DNA of 64,000 nucleotides from PALSA-600 sp963766575 (GCA_963766575.1 CAVYAR010000004.1:310001-374000); one strand, 5' to 3'. Shown: positions 15,687 through 25,215, counted from the stretch's first letter. Notes: generated from the letters alone by a model not told the origin. Numbers and translations are program-made.

Positions 15687-16718
15687 TCACTCCTCGCTCG
15701 AGCGCGCCCAGAGATTGATCCCGCTGTCGACTGCGTGACGGTCGATCTCCGCCAGCTCGTCGGATGAGAAGTCGATCCGATCGAGGGCTGCGACGGCCTC
15801 TTCGAGCTGCTCGATGCTGCTCGCGCCGAAGAGCGTCGAGGTGACCCGCGAGTCGCGAAGCGTCCAGGCGAGCGACATCTGTGCGAGCGTCTGCCCGCGG
15901 TCGAGCGCGATCGCGTTCAGCGCGGCGATCCGCTCGAGCGCTTCGGGGCCGAGCAGGTCGCGCGAGAGCGACTCGTTGCGGCTCGCCCTCGAGCCCTCGG
16001 GGATCTCGCGCAGGTACTTGTCGGTGAGCATCCCCTGCGCGAGCGGGGAGAAGCCGATGCAGCCCACCCCGAGCTCCTCGAGCACGGCGAGCAGGCCCTC
16101 CTCGATCCAGCGGTTGAGCATCGAGTACGACGGCTGATGGATCAGCAGCGGCGTCCCGAGCCCGTCGAGGATCGCAGCGGCCTCGCGCGTCGTCTCCGGC
16201 GAGTACGACGAGATCCCCACGTACAGGGCCTTCCCCTGGCGGACCGCCGTGTCGAGCGCACCCATCGTCTCCTCGAGCGGCGTCCCGGGGTCGAAACGGT
16301 GCGAGTAGAAGATGTCGACGTAGTCGAGCCCCATCCGCCGTAGGCTCTGATCGAGGCTCGCGAGCAGGTACTTCCGGGAGCCCCACTCGCCGTAGGGGCC
16401 GGGCCACATGTCGTATCCGGCTTTGGTCGAGATGACGAGCTCGTCGCGGTACGGACGCAGATCCTGCTCGAGGAGCCGGCCGAACGTCTCCTCGGCCGAT
16501 CCATACGGCGGCCCGTAGTTGTTCGCGAGGTCGAAGTGGGTGATTCCCAGATCGAAAGCACGACGGACGATTGCGCGGCTGTGCTCGAGCGGACGGTCGT
16601 CACCGAAGTTCTGCCAGAGCCCGAGCGAGACCGCGGGCAGCTCGAGGCCGCCGCGACCGCTGCGGTTGTACTTCATCCGGTCGTAGCGATCCGACTCGGG
16701 AACGTACGTCGTCTGCAC
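15687..16718 (-). CDS. mgrA: L-glyceraldehyde 3-phosphate reductase-type aldo/keto reductase
   Basis: A 343-residue cytosolic NADP(H)-dependent aldo/keto reductase. The N-terminal half carries the family tetrad: Asp and Tyr in ITHFDLANNYG, Lys in ISTKAGYDMWPGP and His in DIFYSHRFD. The extended strings AGYDMWPGPYG and ALYVGISSYSPE match the E. coli YghZ/MgrA subgroup, which reduces L-glyceraldehyde 3-phosphate and methylglyoxal, and length agrees with that group. It is divergent from the alpha/beta hydrolase gene, sharing a 171-base intergenic region that contains one copy of the 23-bp regulatory element. Substrate in this organism is inferred from the family. Confidence 0.9.
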   Translation of the reverse strand: MQTTYVPESDRYDRMKYNRSGRGGLELPAVSLGLWQNFGDDRPLEHSRAIVRRAFDLGITHFDLANNYGPPYGSAEETFGRLLEQDLRPYRDELVISTKAGYDMWPGPYGEWGSRKYLLASLDQSLRRMGLDYVDIFYSHRFDPGTPLEETMGALDTAVRQGKALYVGISSYSPETTREAAAILDGLGTPLLIHQPSYSMLNRWIEEGLLAVLEELGVGCIGFSPLAQGMLTDKYLREIPEGSRASRNESLSRDLLGPEALERIAALNAIALDRGQTLAQMSLAWTLRDSRVTSTLFGASSIEQLEEAVAALDRIDFSSDELAEIDRHAVDSGINLWARSSEE

Positions 16719-16788
16719 GGTCTCACTCTAGAGATGCGCTCAGCGTTGACGCGAGCGAGGGCGCGAACCGCCGAATGCCTTAGCGACC

Positions 16789-16811
16789 GACTACGGGTTT
16801 CCAGGATTCGA
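16789..16811 (+). promoter_or_regulatory. Putative LAL-regulator operator, copy 1
   Basis: GACTACGG-GTTTCCA-GGATTCGA. It differs at only one to three positions from copies at 20796-20818 and 23585-23607, and like them points toward the next transcription unit (here the hydrolase gene, 79 bases downstream). It contains two GG(A/G)TT units about 9 bp apart, similar in layout to the direct repeats bound by MalT-type regulators. The LAL gene at 20821-23583 is the likely partner. That assignment is inference. Confidence 0.6.
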
Positions 16812-16889
16812 TCCGCCGTCCGGGGCAGCCACGATCGGGTTCGCGAGCGAAGGCGCCGGCGAACGCACCCAACCGAAGGGAGATCCTCC

Positions 16890-17786
16890 TTGAGCATGGA
16901 ACAGCGAGAGACCCTGGACGCGATCCTGCGACAGTCGGCCTTCCCCGCCGACAGCAGCGTCGAGGAGCAGCGGCGGGCGCTCCGAGAGGTGATCTCTGCG
17001 CAACCGCTGCCCGCCGAGGTGAGCGTCACCCCAGGCGCGCTGGGGGGAGTGCCGACCGCAGAGATCACGGTCGACGGAGTCGAGGCTCGGCACGTCGTCC
17101 TGTACTTCCACGGTGGCGTGTACGTGATCGGAGACGCCTTCATCGCCGCCGAGCTCGCCTCACAGGTCGGCCGCCGAACGCGCGCGAAGGTCATCTCCGT
17201 CGACTACCGGCTCGCCCCGGAGCACCCGTATCCGGCCGCAGTCGACGACGCCCTCGCGGCCTACCAGGCGCTGCTGCAGCGTGGCGTCGCGCCTGCGGAA
17301 ATCGCCTTCGCGGGAGAGTCCGCCGGCGGCGGGCTCGCGATCGCGACCCTGGTCAACGCGCGCGACCACGCTCTTCCCCTGCCGGCCGCGGTCTTCGTGA
17401 TGTCGCCCTACGTCGATCTCACCCTGTCAGGGACGACCATGGAATCAAGGCGCGAGTCCGACCCGCTGCTCAGCCCGGAAGCCCTCCGGACAAGAGTCGT
17501 CGACTACACGGAGGGACAAGACGCCGCCGGGGGCCTGATCAGCCCCGTCTTCGCCGACTTGTCCGGCTTGCCGCCGCTGCTGATCCAGGCCGGGACGCGC
17601 GAGGTCCTCCTCGACGACGCCCTTCGCCTCGCTCGACAAGCCGCGCTCGCCGACGTCGAGGTCACGCTCGAGATCACGCCCGGGGTTCCCCACGTCTTCC
17701 AGGCCTACCACGCGATTCTCGACGAAGCGACCGGCGCGCTCGATCGAGCCGGACAGTTCCTCTCGGGGCAGCTCGCCGACCGCTGA
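16890..17786 (+). CDS. Alpha/beta hydrolase of the hormone-sensitive-lipase (HSL) type
   Basis: A serine carboxylesterase-like enzyme of about 298 residues. It shows the HSL oxyanion motif HGG (YFHGGVYVIGD), the DYRLAPEHPYPA block, the nucleophile elbow GESAGGG, and a C-terminal catalytic His in GVPHVFQ, so it should hydrolyse small acyl or aryl esters in the cytosol. The start chosen is TTG at 16890, since AAGGGAG lies 7 bases before it; an in-frame ATG at 16896 is 13 bases from that site and is the alternative. The promoter region carries copy 1 of the 23-bp element, placing the gene in the putative LAL regulon. It converges on the small gene at 17828-18070. Confidence 0.88.
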   Translation: MSMEQRETLDAILRQSAFPADSSVEEQRRALREVISAQPLPAEVSVTPGALGGVPTAEITVDGVEARHVVLYFHGGVYVIGDAFIAAELASQVGRRTRAKVISVDYRLAPEHPYPAAVDDALAAYQALLQRGVAPAEIAFAGESAGGGLAIATLVNARDHALPLPAAVFVMSPYVDLTLSGTTMESRRESDPLLSPEALRTRVVDYTEGQDAAGGLISPVFADLSGLPPLLIQAGTREVLLDDALRLARQAALADVEVTLEITPGVPHVFQAYHAILDEATGALDRAGQFLSGQLADR

Positions 17787-17822
17787 CGCGAGGCGGCCTT
17801 GTCGTGTTGGATCGAGGGCATC

Positions 17823-17838
17823 CCCCGTTATTCCGGGG
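17823..17838. terminator. Short GC hairpin between convergent genes
   Basis: CCCCG and CGGGG (17823-17827 and 17834-17838) form a 5-bp stem with a 6-base loop between the hydrolase gene and the convergent small gene, whose stop lies inside the loop. No T-tract follows on either strand. A weak terminator candidate. Confidence 0.3.
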
Positions 17839-18070
17839 TTCCACCGTCGATCCAGCGTTGAAACACTTCGACCTGGTCGTCCGGCCACTGCATGTCGCAC
17901 GGCATCGAGCCCGCGCGCACGACCGCGACGATCCTGTCGGCGTTCGCCTTGACGTCGTCGAAGGACCAGAGGTCGAACGCGGCCAGCATCGCTTCGCGGT
18001 CGCCCTCGCGAAAGAGAGGCTTGATGTCGCTTTCGAACCTCGGCGCCGTTCCTTCCTCGTAACCCGTCAT
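17828..18070 (-). CDS. Small conserved-looking protein, PSCyt-like without haem motif
   Basis: An 80-residue soluble protein. Its start is well supported: AGAGGAGA lies 4 bases before the ATG. The layout IKPLFREGDREAMLAAFDLW ... RIVAVVRAGSMPCD ... VFQRWIDGG resembles the C-terminal region of planctomycete-type cytochrome c domains, but the CxxCH haem site is absent and only one Cys remains. It sits 25 bases after the molybdenum hydroxylase stop, so it is probably cotranscribed. Function unknown; the resemblance is to layout only. Confidence 0.7.
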   Translation of the reverse strand: MTGYEEGTAPRFESDIKPLFREGDREAMLAAFDLWSFDDVKANADRIVAVVRAGSMPCDMQWPDDQVEVFQRWIDGGTPE

Positions 18071-18095
18071 CTCGTCTCCTCTTTCTCGTCTGGGT

Positions 18096-20698
18096 CTAGG
18101 CGACCTTGATCGTGTTGTTGATGGGGAGGTCGCGGACGCGCGTGCCGGTCAGGGCCGCGATCGCATTCGCGAGAGCCGGTGCTGTGGACGGGACGCTGAC
18201 CTCACCCACACCGGTTGGCGGCTCGGTCGACTCGATCAGGTGTACCTCGATCCTCGGGACGGAGCGCATCCGGATCACCGGGTAGCGGTCGAAGTTCTGC
18301 GTGACGATGTCGCCTCCCTCGCCGAGGACGATCTCGCCCCAGGCGGCCGCGCTCAGGCCGTACAGAATCCCACCTTCCACCTGGGCACGGATCAGGTCGG
18401 GATTGACCTGAATCCCGCAGTCCAGCGCGTAGACGATCCTGTCGATCCGGACGCGCTCACGCTCGTCGACGGAGACCTCGGTGACCTGGGCGCTGTGGCT
18501 GAGGAAGCTCGAGCATGCGATTCCACGCGCCTTCCCTTCCGGGAGCGGGGATCCCCATCCGGAGCGCTCGGCTGCAAGCTCGAGCGCGCGCAGCGTCCGG
18601 GGGCTGCCGGCGAGGAGCTCGCGCCGGAGGTCGACCGGGTCACGCCCGGCGGCGCCCGCGAGCTCGTCGATCGCCGACTCGCGCGCAAACTCGGTATGGG
18701 AGTTGCCGACCGAGCGCCAGACCATGATCGGCACGCCCGACTCGAAGTTGGACGAGGCAAGCCGGAAGCTCGGAAATGCGTATGGGCCGTCGGCAACCCC
18801 GGTGACCGTCATGAAATCCACCCCGTCCTTGAAGAGGACGTCGCCCACGAACGGCAGGTTCACCGACGTCGGCTCGGCAACCATCTCGTGGTGCACTGCC
18901 GTGAGCCGGCCCGCAGCATCCGCACCGGCGCGAACACGGTGCACGGCCATGGCGCGGTAGCCACCGGTCTTGAAGTCCTCTTCGCGGAGCGACTGGACCC
19001 TGACCGGATACTTCCATTCGAGCGCCCGCGCGACGTGCACGGCTTCGGCGGTCGGATCACGCTTGGAGGTGCTGTGAAGTCCGAATGAGCCCCCGGCGAA
19101 CGTCACGTGGACCTCGACCTCCTCCTTGTCGATTCCGGCAGCGTCGGAGGCTGCCATCTGGGTGTAGAGCGGAGTCTCGGTGCTCGCCCAGACCTCGAGG
19201 ATGCCGTCGCTTCTCATCCGACAGACGGCATTGTTGGGCTCCATCGCGGCATGAGCGAGGTAGGGAAGCGTGTAGGTCGCGTCGATCGCCGACCGGGCGG
19301 CTGCGAGCGCCTGCTCGACATCGCCCTCGTCGCGCGAGACGACGGCGCTCTCTCCCGAGGCGAGCAACCGCAGGTGCTCGTCCAGCAACTCGGCCGAGCT
19401 GCGGCGCTCCGCGCCCGAGTCGTCCCAGGTCACCTTCAGCGCACGGAGACCGCGGCGCGCGTCGGCCACCGTCTCGGCGACGACTGCGACACCCTCCTCG
19501 ATCGGGACAACCGCGATCACCCCCGGCTCGGCCAGGGCCGCTTCGTCGTCGACCGAGCCGGCCGTCGCGCCGAAACGCGGCGCGTGGAGCACGACGGCTT
19601 CCACGAGCCCCCAGAGGCTGACGTCGATCGTGAACTCGGTTCGGCCGAGGATCTTGCCAGGAGCATCGACGCGCAACCGTCCCTCGCGGCCGATCAACGT
19701 GAACTCGGACGGGTCCTTCAGGCGAACATCCTCGGGCGCGGGGAGAAGCTTCGGCCGCGGCTGCAAGCTCCGCGAAGGTCGCCCGCTTGCCGTTCGGGTG
19801 GGAAAGCACTCCACGCTCGACCTCGATCTCGGCTGCCGGCACCTGCCAGAGCTCGGCGGCAGCAGCGACGAGCCGCGCCCGGGCCTGGGCGCCGGCGCGG
19901 CGGTAGCGGACGAAGGATCCTTTCGTGGAGTTCGACGCTCCCGTCACCTGGAACACCCCACCGGTGTCGGGATTGCCGTAGACGTCTCCGCCCGGCTCGC
20001 CCCCATTCGCTGCGTTGACGACCCGTATGGAGTCGAAGTCCGCGTCGAGCTCCTCGGCCACGAGCGTCGCGAACCCGGTGTGGATCCCCTGCCCCGCCTC
20101 GAGCTGGCTGCAGAACACGACGATCGTCCCGTCCTCGCGGACGCGCACGTACGGATGCACGTGGTCTGCGGCCTCCTCGGGAGTCAGCCGGTGAACGTCG
20201 GGCTCCGAAGGCGCCGCCAAGGAGCCCGGGTGGGTTCCAGCGGCCAGGGTCCCGGCTGCGTCGTGAATCGCTGCCCGGATCCGTGGATAGGTGCCGCAGC
20301 GACAGAGGTTTCCGCTCATCCAGTCGTCGATCGCAGCGTCGTCAGGAGCGGCGTTCGACTGGAGCAACGCCGCTCGCGGCCAGCGTCTGGCCGGGTTGGC
20401 AATAGCCGCACTGCACGACGTTCCCCCGATGCCACGCGGCTCTCACCGCGTCGACGGTAGGGCCGGTGGCTCCCTCGACCGTCGTGACCGCCTTCCCGAC
20501 CGCAGCCTCTGCCGTGGTTTGGCAGGACTTTGCGTTCCGTCCGTCGATCAGCACGGTGCACGCCGCGCAGAGACCGGCGCCGCAGCCGAACTTCGTCCCG
20601 CGGATGCCCAGAACGTCCCGTAGCACCCAGAGCAGCGGATCCTTTGCGTGGCGCTCGTCGACCTCCAGGTTCGCGCCGTTGACGGTTAGCTCCATCAC
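18096..20698 (-). pseudogene. Molybdenum hydroxylase, fused [2Fe-2S] and molybdopterin subunits, two frameshifts
   Basis: Read across three frames this is one polypeptide of about 866 residues. The N-terminal plant-type ferredoxin domain has FGCGAGLCAACTVLIDG. A second [2Fe-2S] domain has QCGYCQPG and SGNLCRCGTYPRI. A xanthine dehydrogenase/isoquinoline 1-oxidoreductase-type molybdopterin domain follows, with FAGGSFGLHS and the C-terminal GVGEVSVPS carrying the catalytic Glu. The frame moves by +1 near 20368-20373 (after CQPGQTLAAS, before LLQSNAAPDD) and again near 19745-19760. The span is 2,603 bases, and removing two bases gives a multiple of three with no internal stop, so it was recently intact. 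Either a pseudogene or two sequencing errors. Expected role: hydroxylation of an N-heterocycle or aldehyde. Start is GTG 20698 or ATG 20695. Copy 2 of the 23-bp element lies about 98 bases upstream. Confidence 0.8.
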
Positions 20699-20795
20699 AG
20701 CCCGCCGCCGCCGCGGGCGGGCAGTGCGTCAGCTGTGGGAGCTCGGCGTCCAGTCATCCGGATCGGGCCGGAGGCTAGATCGCACCTGGCGCCAC

Positions 20796-20818
20796 TCGAA
20801 TCCTGGAAATCCGTAGTC
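20796..20818 (-). promoter_or_regulatory. Putative LAL-regulator operator, copy 2
   Basis: On the minus strand GACTACGG-ATTTCCA-GGATTCGA, one base different from copy 1. It lies between the end of the LAL gene and the start of the molybdenum hydroxylase and points at the latter, 98 bases from its start. It is in the same relative orientation as the other two copies. Confidence 0.6.
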
Positions 20819-20820
20819 CG

Positions 20821-23583
20821 CTAGGACAGCCGGCGTGCGAGTTGCGTCCGTGATTTCACGCCGAGCTTGCGGAATACCTTGCGTAGGTGGTACTCGACGG
20901 TGCTCGGACTGATGAAGAGCTGCGCCGCGATCTGCCTGTTCGTGTCCCCCTGCGCCACGAGGCGAGAGATCTGTGCTTCCTGCGGCGTGAGCTCACCGAG
21001 CGTCTCCACGGTCCGTTTGCGGGCTCGTTCGCCGGTCGCCACGAGCTCGCGCTCGGCGCGACCCGCGAATGCCTCGGCACCCATCGCGGTGAACGCAGCG
21101 AGCGAGGTGCGCAACTGCGCGCGGGCATCGAGGCGGCGGCGTTCACGGCGAAGCCACTCCCCGTAGAGCAGCTGAGACCGAGCAACCTCGATTCGCAGCC
21201 GCGTACGCGAGAGATCCGCGATCGACCGGAGGTACAGTCGTTCCGTAGTCTCACCCTCGCTCGCAAGCGCGCGGGCACGCGCTTCGATACCAGTCGCCCA
21301 TGCCGAGCGAATCGCGCCGGTTCGCTCCGAGAGCCATTCGAGGACGAAGCCGAGCACGTCTCGGTCGCCGGTCCTCGATGCGGCCTCTGCGAGTTCGGGG
21401 ACGAGCAACGATCCATAGCCGATCGGATCGGGCTTGAACGCCTCCCAGGCCGCGTCGCGGGCGGCGTCATGCCGGCCGAGGCCGTTGTACAAGACGGCTC
21501 GCGCGTAGTTGTTGGACGTCCATCCGCTCGAGGCCGCCTCCACGGCGGTGGCTTCGATCAGCCCAGCAGCTACGGCCTCGTGGCCGCGCCAGGCGGCGAG
21601 AATCATCGGGGCGTTCACGAGTGCCGGCGTCCCCGTCGCCTCGGCAATCACGCGTGCTTCCTCGAGGTTTGCAGCGGCGGCGGCCAAATCGCCGGAGAGC
21701 AGCTGGCTCCTTGCGAGGAAGCTGAGCGCGAACTCCAGGTGCGCGAGCGCGCCCGAGTCCCGGGCAACCTGCACCTGGCGCTCGGCTAGGAGATGCACGG
21801 CCTCGTCGTCCCACAGCTCGAGCGCGACGACGTTGGCGTTTCTCCCGCTCGAGAGCGAGAGCTGCCGCCCGGCGTCCTGGTCCAATGGATCGACCGCAAG
21901 CAGAAGGTCGAGCGCCCGAACGAATGCCGGCACCGCCGCGGCGTATCCCTCGGCCAGGCGGATCGCGAAGGCGTCGAGCAGTACGTCGACCGACCGGGGC
22001 GGTTCGGGCCCGGGTGGCGCAGCCAGCGCAGCGGCAGCGACCGCCCGCGCGCCGCCGGCAACTTCCACGTCGCTGGCCATCGCGCCCCCGAGCGCCTCGA
22101 GGTAGGTCTCCCGCGCGAGCTCAGGGGCGAGTTGCTCCAGGCGGCCTGCCGCGCTCAGGAACAGGCCGCCGGCATCGGCGCCGCGCCGCTGCTCCACGGC
22201 GATCCGGGCTCTCAGAAGGTCGACCCGTGCTCGCCCGAGCTCATCGAGCGCGCCGGCCTCGACACCCTCGATGAGTTCGAGCGCTGCCTCAAGGTCGCCG
22301 GCATCGCGCTTGGCGGCGGCGGCCGCGAGCAGCCGCTCCGCGCGGTGAGCGGGGTCGGGTGTCAGGGCCGTGGCCCGCTCGAGGAAGGCAGCGACAGCCG
22401 CCAGGCCGCCGCGGGCCTGCGCCCGTCCGGCGGACCGTTCCAGCTCCGCCGCGACATCCTCGTCGGGCACAGACGCCCCCTGTGCCCGGTGCCAGGCACG
22501 ACGATCGGGGTCGACTACCGGATCGGTGGCTGCGGCCAGGGCGCGATGGACTGCGCGGCGCTCCTTCAGCCCGACTGCCCGATAGACCGCCGAGCGGACC
22601 AGGGGATGACGGAACACCACTCTGGGGCCCAGCTCGAGCAGCCCTTCCGCTTCGATCGTCTCCGCGACCGACGCGGGGATTCCGAGCTGCTGCGCCGCCC
22701 GCCAGAGGAGCGCCGGGTCGCCGACGGGATCGGCTGCCGCCAGCACCAGAAAACGTCGCGCGTCGCCCGGGAGCTTGGCCAGCCGCCGGCGGAAGCTCTC
22801 CTCGATGCTCGCCGACAACGGCACCGCCGCCGGCAGGCCAAAACCGCCTGCAAGCTGGGTCGGCGTCAGCCCACGAGGCAGTTCCAGCAACGCGAGCGGG
22901 TTCCCGCGCGTCTCGGCAACGATCCTCTCCAGGACGTGCTCGTCCAGCCGGGCAGGCAACGCCGACTCCAGGAGCGCCCGCGCATCACGATGCCCCAAGG
23001 GCTCGACGTGGATCTCCGGCAAACCGGCGAGTGCGTCGCCTCGCTCGCGCGTCGCGAACAGGAGCGCGATCCTCTCGGCGAGCAGACGACGAGCCACGAA
23101 CGCGAGCACGCGCGCCGAAGCGCGGTCGAGCCACTGCGCGTCGTCGACCAGGCACAGGAGAGGCTGCTCGCCCGCGGCGTCCGACAGGAGGTTGAGGACG
23201 GCGAGCCCGACGAGATAGGGATTCGGGGGTTGACCCGAACTCAGCCCGAGGGCGACTTCCAGCGCTTCGCGCTGGGGATCGGGCAGGTGCTCCAGGTGGT
23301 CGAGGCTCGGCGAGCACAGTTGCTGGAGCGCCGCAAAAGCCAGCTCCATCTCTCCTTCGACCCCGGCGACGCGGGCGACCCGGAAGTCCGGCGCCGCCTG
23401 GACGGCGTACTCGAGCAGCGCCGTCTTGCCGACCCCGGGCTCTCCGTACACCGCGAGCACGCCGCCGTGACCGCCGCGCGCGGCCTCGAACACACGGTCG
23501 AGGACGTCGCGTTCACGCCTACGGCCGCGCAGCTTCTCGCCAGACGCCATCGTGACCATCCGCGCAGCATGCCATCGGGTCAT
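20821..23583 (-). CDS. Large ATP-binding LuxR (LAL) family transcriptional regulator
   Basis: A 920-residue regulator. The N-terminal third is an AAA/STAND ATPase with Walker A in GEPGVGKTALLEYA and Walker B-like LLCLVDDAQWLD. The middle is helical TPR-like repeat sequence. The last 60 residues are a LuxR HTH (LTPQEAQISRLVAQG, NRQIAAQLFISPSTVEYHL). Members of this family bind an inducer through the central repeats and activate catabolic or secondary-metabolism genes. The start is uncertain: ATG 23583, ATG 23559 (MVTMASG) and ATG 23550 are all in frame, and none has a strong ribosome site. Copy 3 of the 23-bp element lies right at its 5' end, so autoregulation is possible. It is flanked by the transcription units carrying the other copies. 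Confidence 0.92.
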   Translation of the reverse strand: MTRWHAARMVTMASGEKLRGRRRERDVLDRVFEAARGGHGGVLAVYGEPGVGKTALLEYAVQAAPDFRVARVAGVEGEMELAFAALQQLCSPSLDHLEHLPDPQREALEVALGLSSGQPPNPYLVGLAVLNLLSDAAGEQPLLCLVDDAQWLDRASARVLAFVARRLLAERIALLFATRERGDALAGLPEIHVEPLGHRDARALLESALPARLDEHVLERIVAETRGNPLALLELPRGLTPTQLAGGFGLPAAVPLSASIEESFRRRLAKLPGDARRFLVLAAADPVGDPALLWRAAQQLGIPASVAETIEAEGLLELGPRVVFRHPLVRSAVYRAVGLKERRAVHRALAAATDPVVDPDRRAWHRAQGASVPDEDVAAELERSAGRAQARGGLAAVAAFLERATALTPDPAHRAERLLAAAAAKRDAGDLEAALELIEGVEAGALDELGRARVDLLRARIAVEQRRGADAGGLFLSAAGRLEQLAPELARETYLEALGGAMASDVEVAGGARAVAAAALAAPPGPEPPRSVDVLLDAFAIRLAEGYAAAVPAFVRALDLLLAVDPLDQDAGRQLSLSSGRNANVVALELWDDEAVHLLAERQVQVARDSGALAHLEFALSFLARSQLLSGDLAAAAANLEEARVIAEATGTPALVNAPMILAAWRGHEAVAAGLIEATAVEAASSGWTSNNYARAVLYNGLGRHDAARDAAWEAFKPDPIGYGSLLVPELAEAASRTGDRDVLGFVLEWLSERTGAIRSAWATGIEARARALASEGETTERLYLRSIADLSRTRLRIEVARSQLLYGEWLRRERRRLDARAQLRTSLAAFTAMGAEAFAGRAERELVATGERARKRTVETLGELTPQEAQISRLVAQGDTNRQIAAQLFISPSTVEYHLRKVFRKLGVKSRTQLARRLS

Positions 23584-23584
23584 G

Positions 23585-23607
23585 GACTACGGATTTCAGG
23601 GATTCGA
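23585..23607 (+). promoter_or_regulatory. Putative LAL-regulator operator, copy 3
   Basis: GACTACGG-ATTTCAG-GGATTCGA, pointing at the MBL-fold hydrolase gene 32 bases downstream. It immediately abuts the most upstream possible start of the divergent LAL gene, so one site could control both directions. Confidence 0.6.
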
Positions 23608-23638
23608 TCGACTCGGTGGCGCGGTGAGGATTCTGCGC

Positions 23639-24601
23639 ATGAGCGAAACAGCCGCCACGGCCAACTTTCCGGACTATGCGCCGGTTCCGCGCGCGGCGCT
23701 CGGCCCGGCGCTGAACGAGCTGGGCTATTACGTCGGCCGCGTCGAGCGGAATCTCTACTGGGTGACGGACGGCACCTACCAATCGGCCTTCCTGACAACC
23801 TCGGACGGCGTCGTGCTGTTCGACGCGCCGCCCACGATCGGCCACAACATCCAGCGCGCGGTCGACGAGATCGCATCGGCGAACGGGGTCAGTAACCGGG
23901 TCAACTACCTCATCTACTCGCACCACCACGCCGACCACGCGGGTGCGAGCTCCCTGTTCGACGGAGAGGTCACGCGAATCGGGCACGAGGACTGCCGGCG
24001 GCTGCTTCTTCGAGACGACGACCCGGCGAGGCCGCCGAACGAGGAGACGTTCGGCGACCGCCGGAGCCTCGCAATCGGCGGCGAGCGGATCGACCTGGCC
24101 TGGCACGGCGCCAACCATTCCCCCGACAACATCATCATCCACCTGCCGGACCACGACGCGTTGATCCTGATCGACGTCGTGAATCCGGGTTGGGTGCCTG
24201 TGTACGTCTCGAATCTGACGGAGGACATCCCCGGCTATCTCGAAGCGCCCGCGAACGCGCTCGCCTATCCGTGGAAGCATTTCATCGGCGGCCACGTCGG
24301 ACGGTTGGGAACCCGCGACGACGTCAAGCTCCACCAGCAGTACATGGCCGACATCTCCGAGAGCTCGAGGAAGGCGATCGACGCGGTCGACCCCAGGCGC
24401 TACTACGCCCACTATGGCGAGAACAAGTGGGCCGCGGCCAGAGGCCACCTCGACGAAACCACGCGCCTCGCTGCGGACCCGGTGATCGAGAAGTACACCG
24501 GCGTGCTCGCCGGCGCCGACATCTTCACCGAGAGCACAGCGTTCTGGGTGATGGAGTCGATGCGCCTCGACCTCGGCTACGGATCGCAGGTGCACCCCTG
24601 A
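23639..24601 (+). CDS. MBL-fold metallo-hydrolase
   Basis: A 320-residue metallo-beta-lactamase-fold protein with the zinc motif SHHHADHAG near residue 97, a further His in WHGANHSPDN and a third metal-ligand region around LILIDVVNPG and FIGGHVG. The substrate cannot be told from sequence. The start ATG at 23639 is set by GTGAGGA 8 bases upstream; an earlier in-frame ATG would overlap the regulatory element. It is the first gene of a co-directional unit of coupled genes to 27723, and its TGA shares a base with the next ATG. Confidence 0.88.
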   Translation: MSETAATANFPDYAPVPRAALGPALNELGYYVGRVERNLYWVTDGTYQSAFLTTSDGVVLFDAPPTIGHNIQRAVDEIASANGVSNRVNYLIYSHHHADHAGASSLFDGEVTRIGHEDCRRLLLRDDDPARPPNEETFGDRRSLAIGGERIDLAWHGANHSPDNIIIHLPDHDALILIDVVNPGWVPVYVSNLTEDIPGYLEAPANALAYPWKHFIGGHVGRLGTRDDVKLHQQYMADISESSRKAIDAVDPRRYYAHYGENKWAAARGHLDETTRLAADPVIEKYTGVLAGADIFTESTAFWVMESMRLDLGYGSQVHP

Positions 24602-25215
24602 TGACCAGCCTGCCGACACGCGACCCGGTGAGCGATCACCTGCTGACGCCCGAGAACACAGCCCTGCTCCTGATCGACTACCAGCCCCCGCAGTTCTCGG
24701 CAGTCCACTCGATCGACACCGACCTCCTGCTCGAGAACATCGTGTCGACCGTGAAGACGGCGAAGGCGTTCGACCTGCCGATCGTCCACTCGACGATCAA
24801 CGTCGCGACGGGCCGCAGCGAGACGACCGTGCGCCGGCTCGCCAAGCTGCTCGAAGACCACCCGGCGATCGACAGGACGTCGACGAACGCGTGGGAGGAC
24901 GGAGCGTTCCTCGACGCCGTGCGCGCGACCGGGAGGCGCAAGCTGATCCTGTGCGCGCTCTGGACGGAGATCTGCATGGCCTTCCCTGCTCTCGATGCCC
25001 TGCGGGACGGGTACGACGTGTATCCGGTCGTCGACACCATCGGCGGCACGAGCGAGGAGGCCCACCGCACGGCGATCCAGCGCGTCGTCCAGGCCGGCGC
25101 GCAGCCGGTCACGTGGGTCGCATTGGCGGTCGAGTTGCAACGCGACTGGGCCCGGGTGGAAACTGTCGCCGACGTGATCGAAATCGTGCTGACCGAGAGG
25201 CTGCTCAAGGAGTGA
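24601..25215 (+). CDS. Isochorismatase-family cysteine hydrolase
   Basis: A 204-residue alpha/beta cysteine hydrolase of the YcaC/isochorismatase superfamily. The catalytic Asp lies in LLLIDYQPP near the N-terminus and the nucleophilic Cys in ALWTEICMAFPALDAL, followed by the typical VVDTIGGTSEEAH segment. Such enzymes cleave C-N or ether bonds of small amides and related compounds. The ATG overlaps the preceding TGA (TGATG). Second gene of the operon; substrate unknown. Confidence 0.88.
   Translation: MTSLPTRDPVSDHLLTPENTALLLIDYQPPQFSAVHSIDTDLLLENIVSTVKTAKAFDLPIVHSTINVATGRSETTVRRLAKLLEDHPAIDRTSTNAWEDGAFLDAVRATGRRKLILCALWTEICMAFPALDALRDGYDVYPVVDTIGGTSEEAHRTAIQRVVQAGAQPVTWVALAVELQRDWARVETVADVIEIVLTERLLKE

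Noticed and set aside
19740..20380. Programmed ribosomal frameshifting in the molybdenum hydroxylase
   Set aside because: No slippery heptamer or downstream structure is evident and both shifts are +1 inside conserved domains; indels or errors are simpler.
21793..23895. Plus-strand frame of 700 codons over the LAL gene
   Set aside because: Antisense shadow; the minus strand has Walker motifs and a LuxR HTH.
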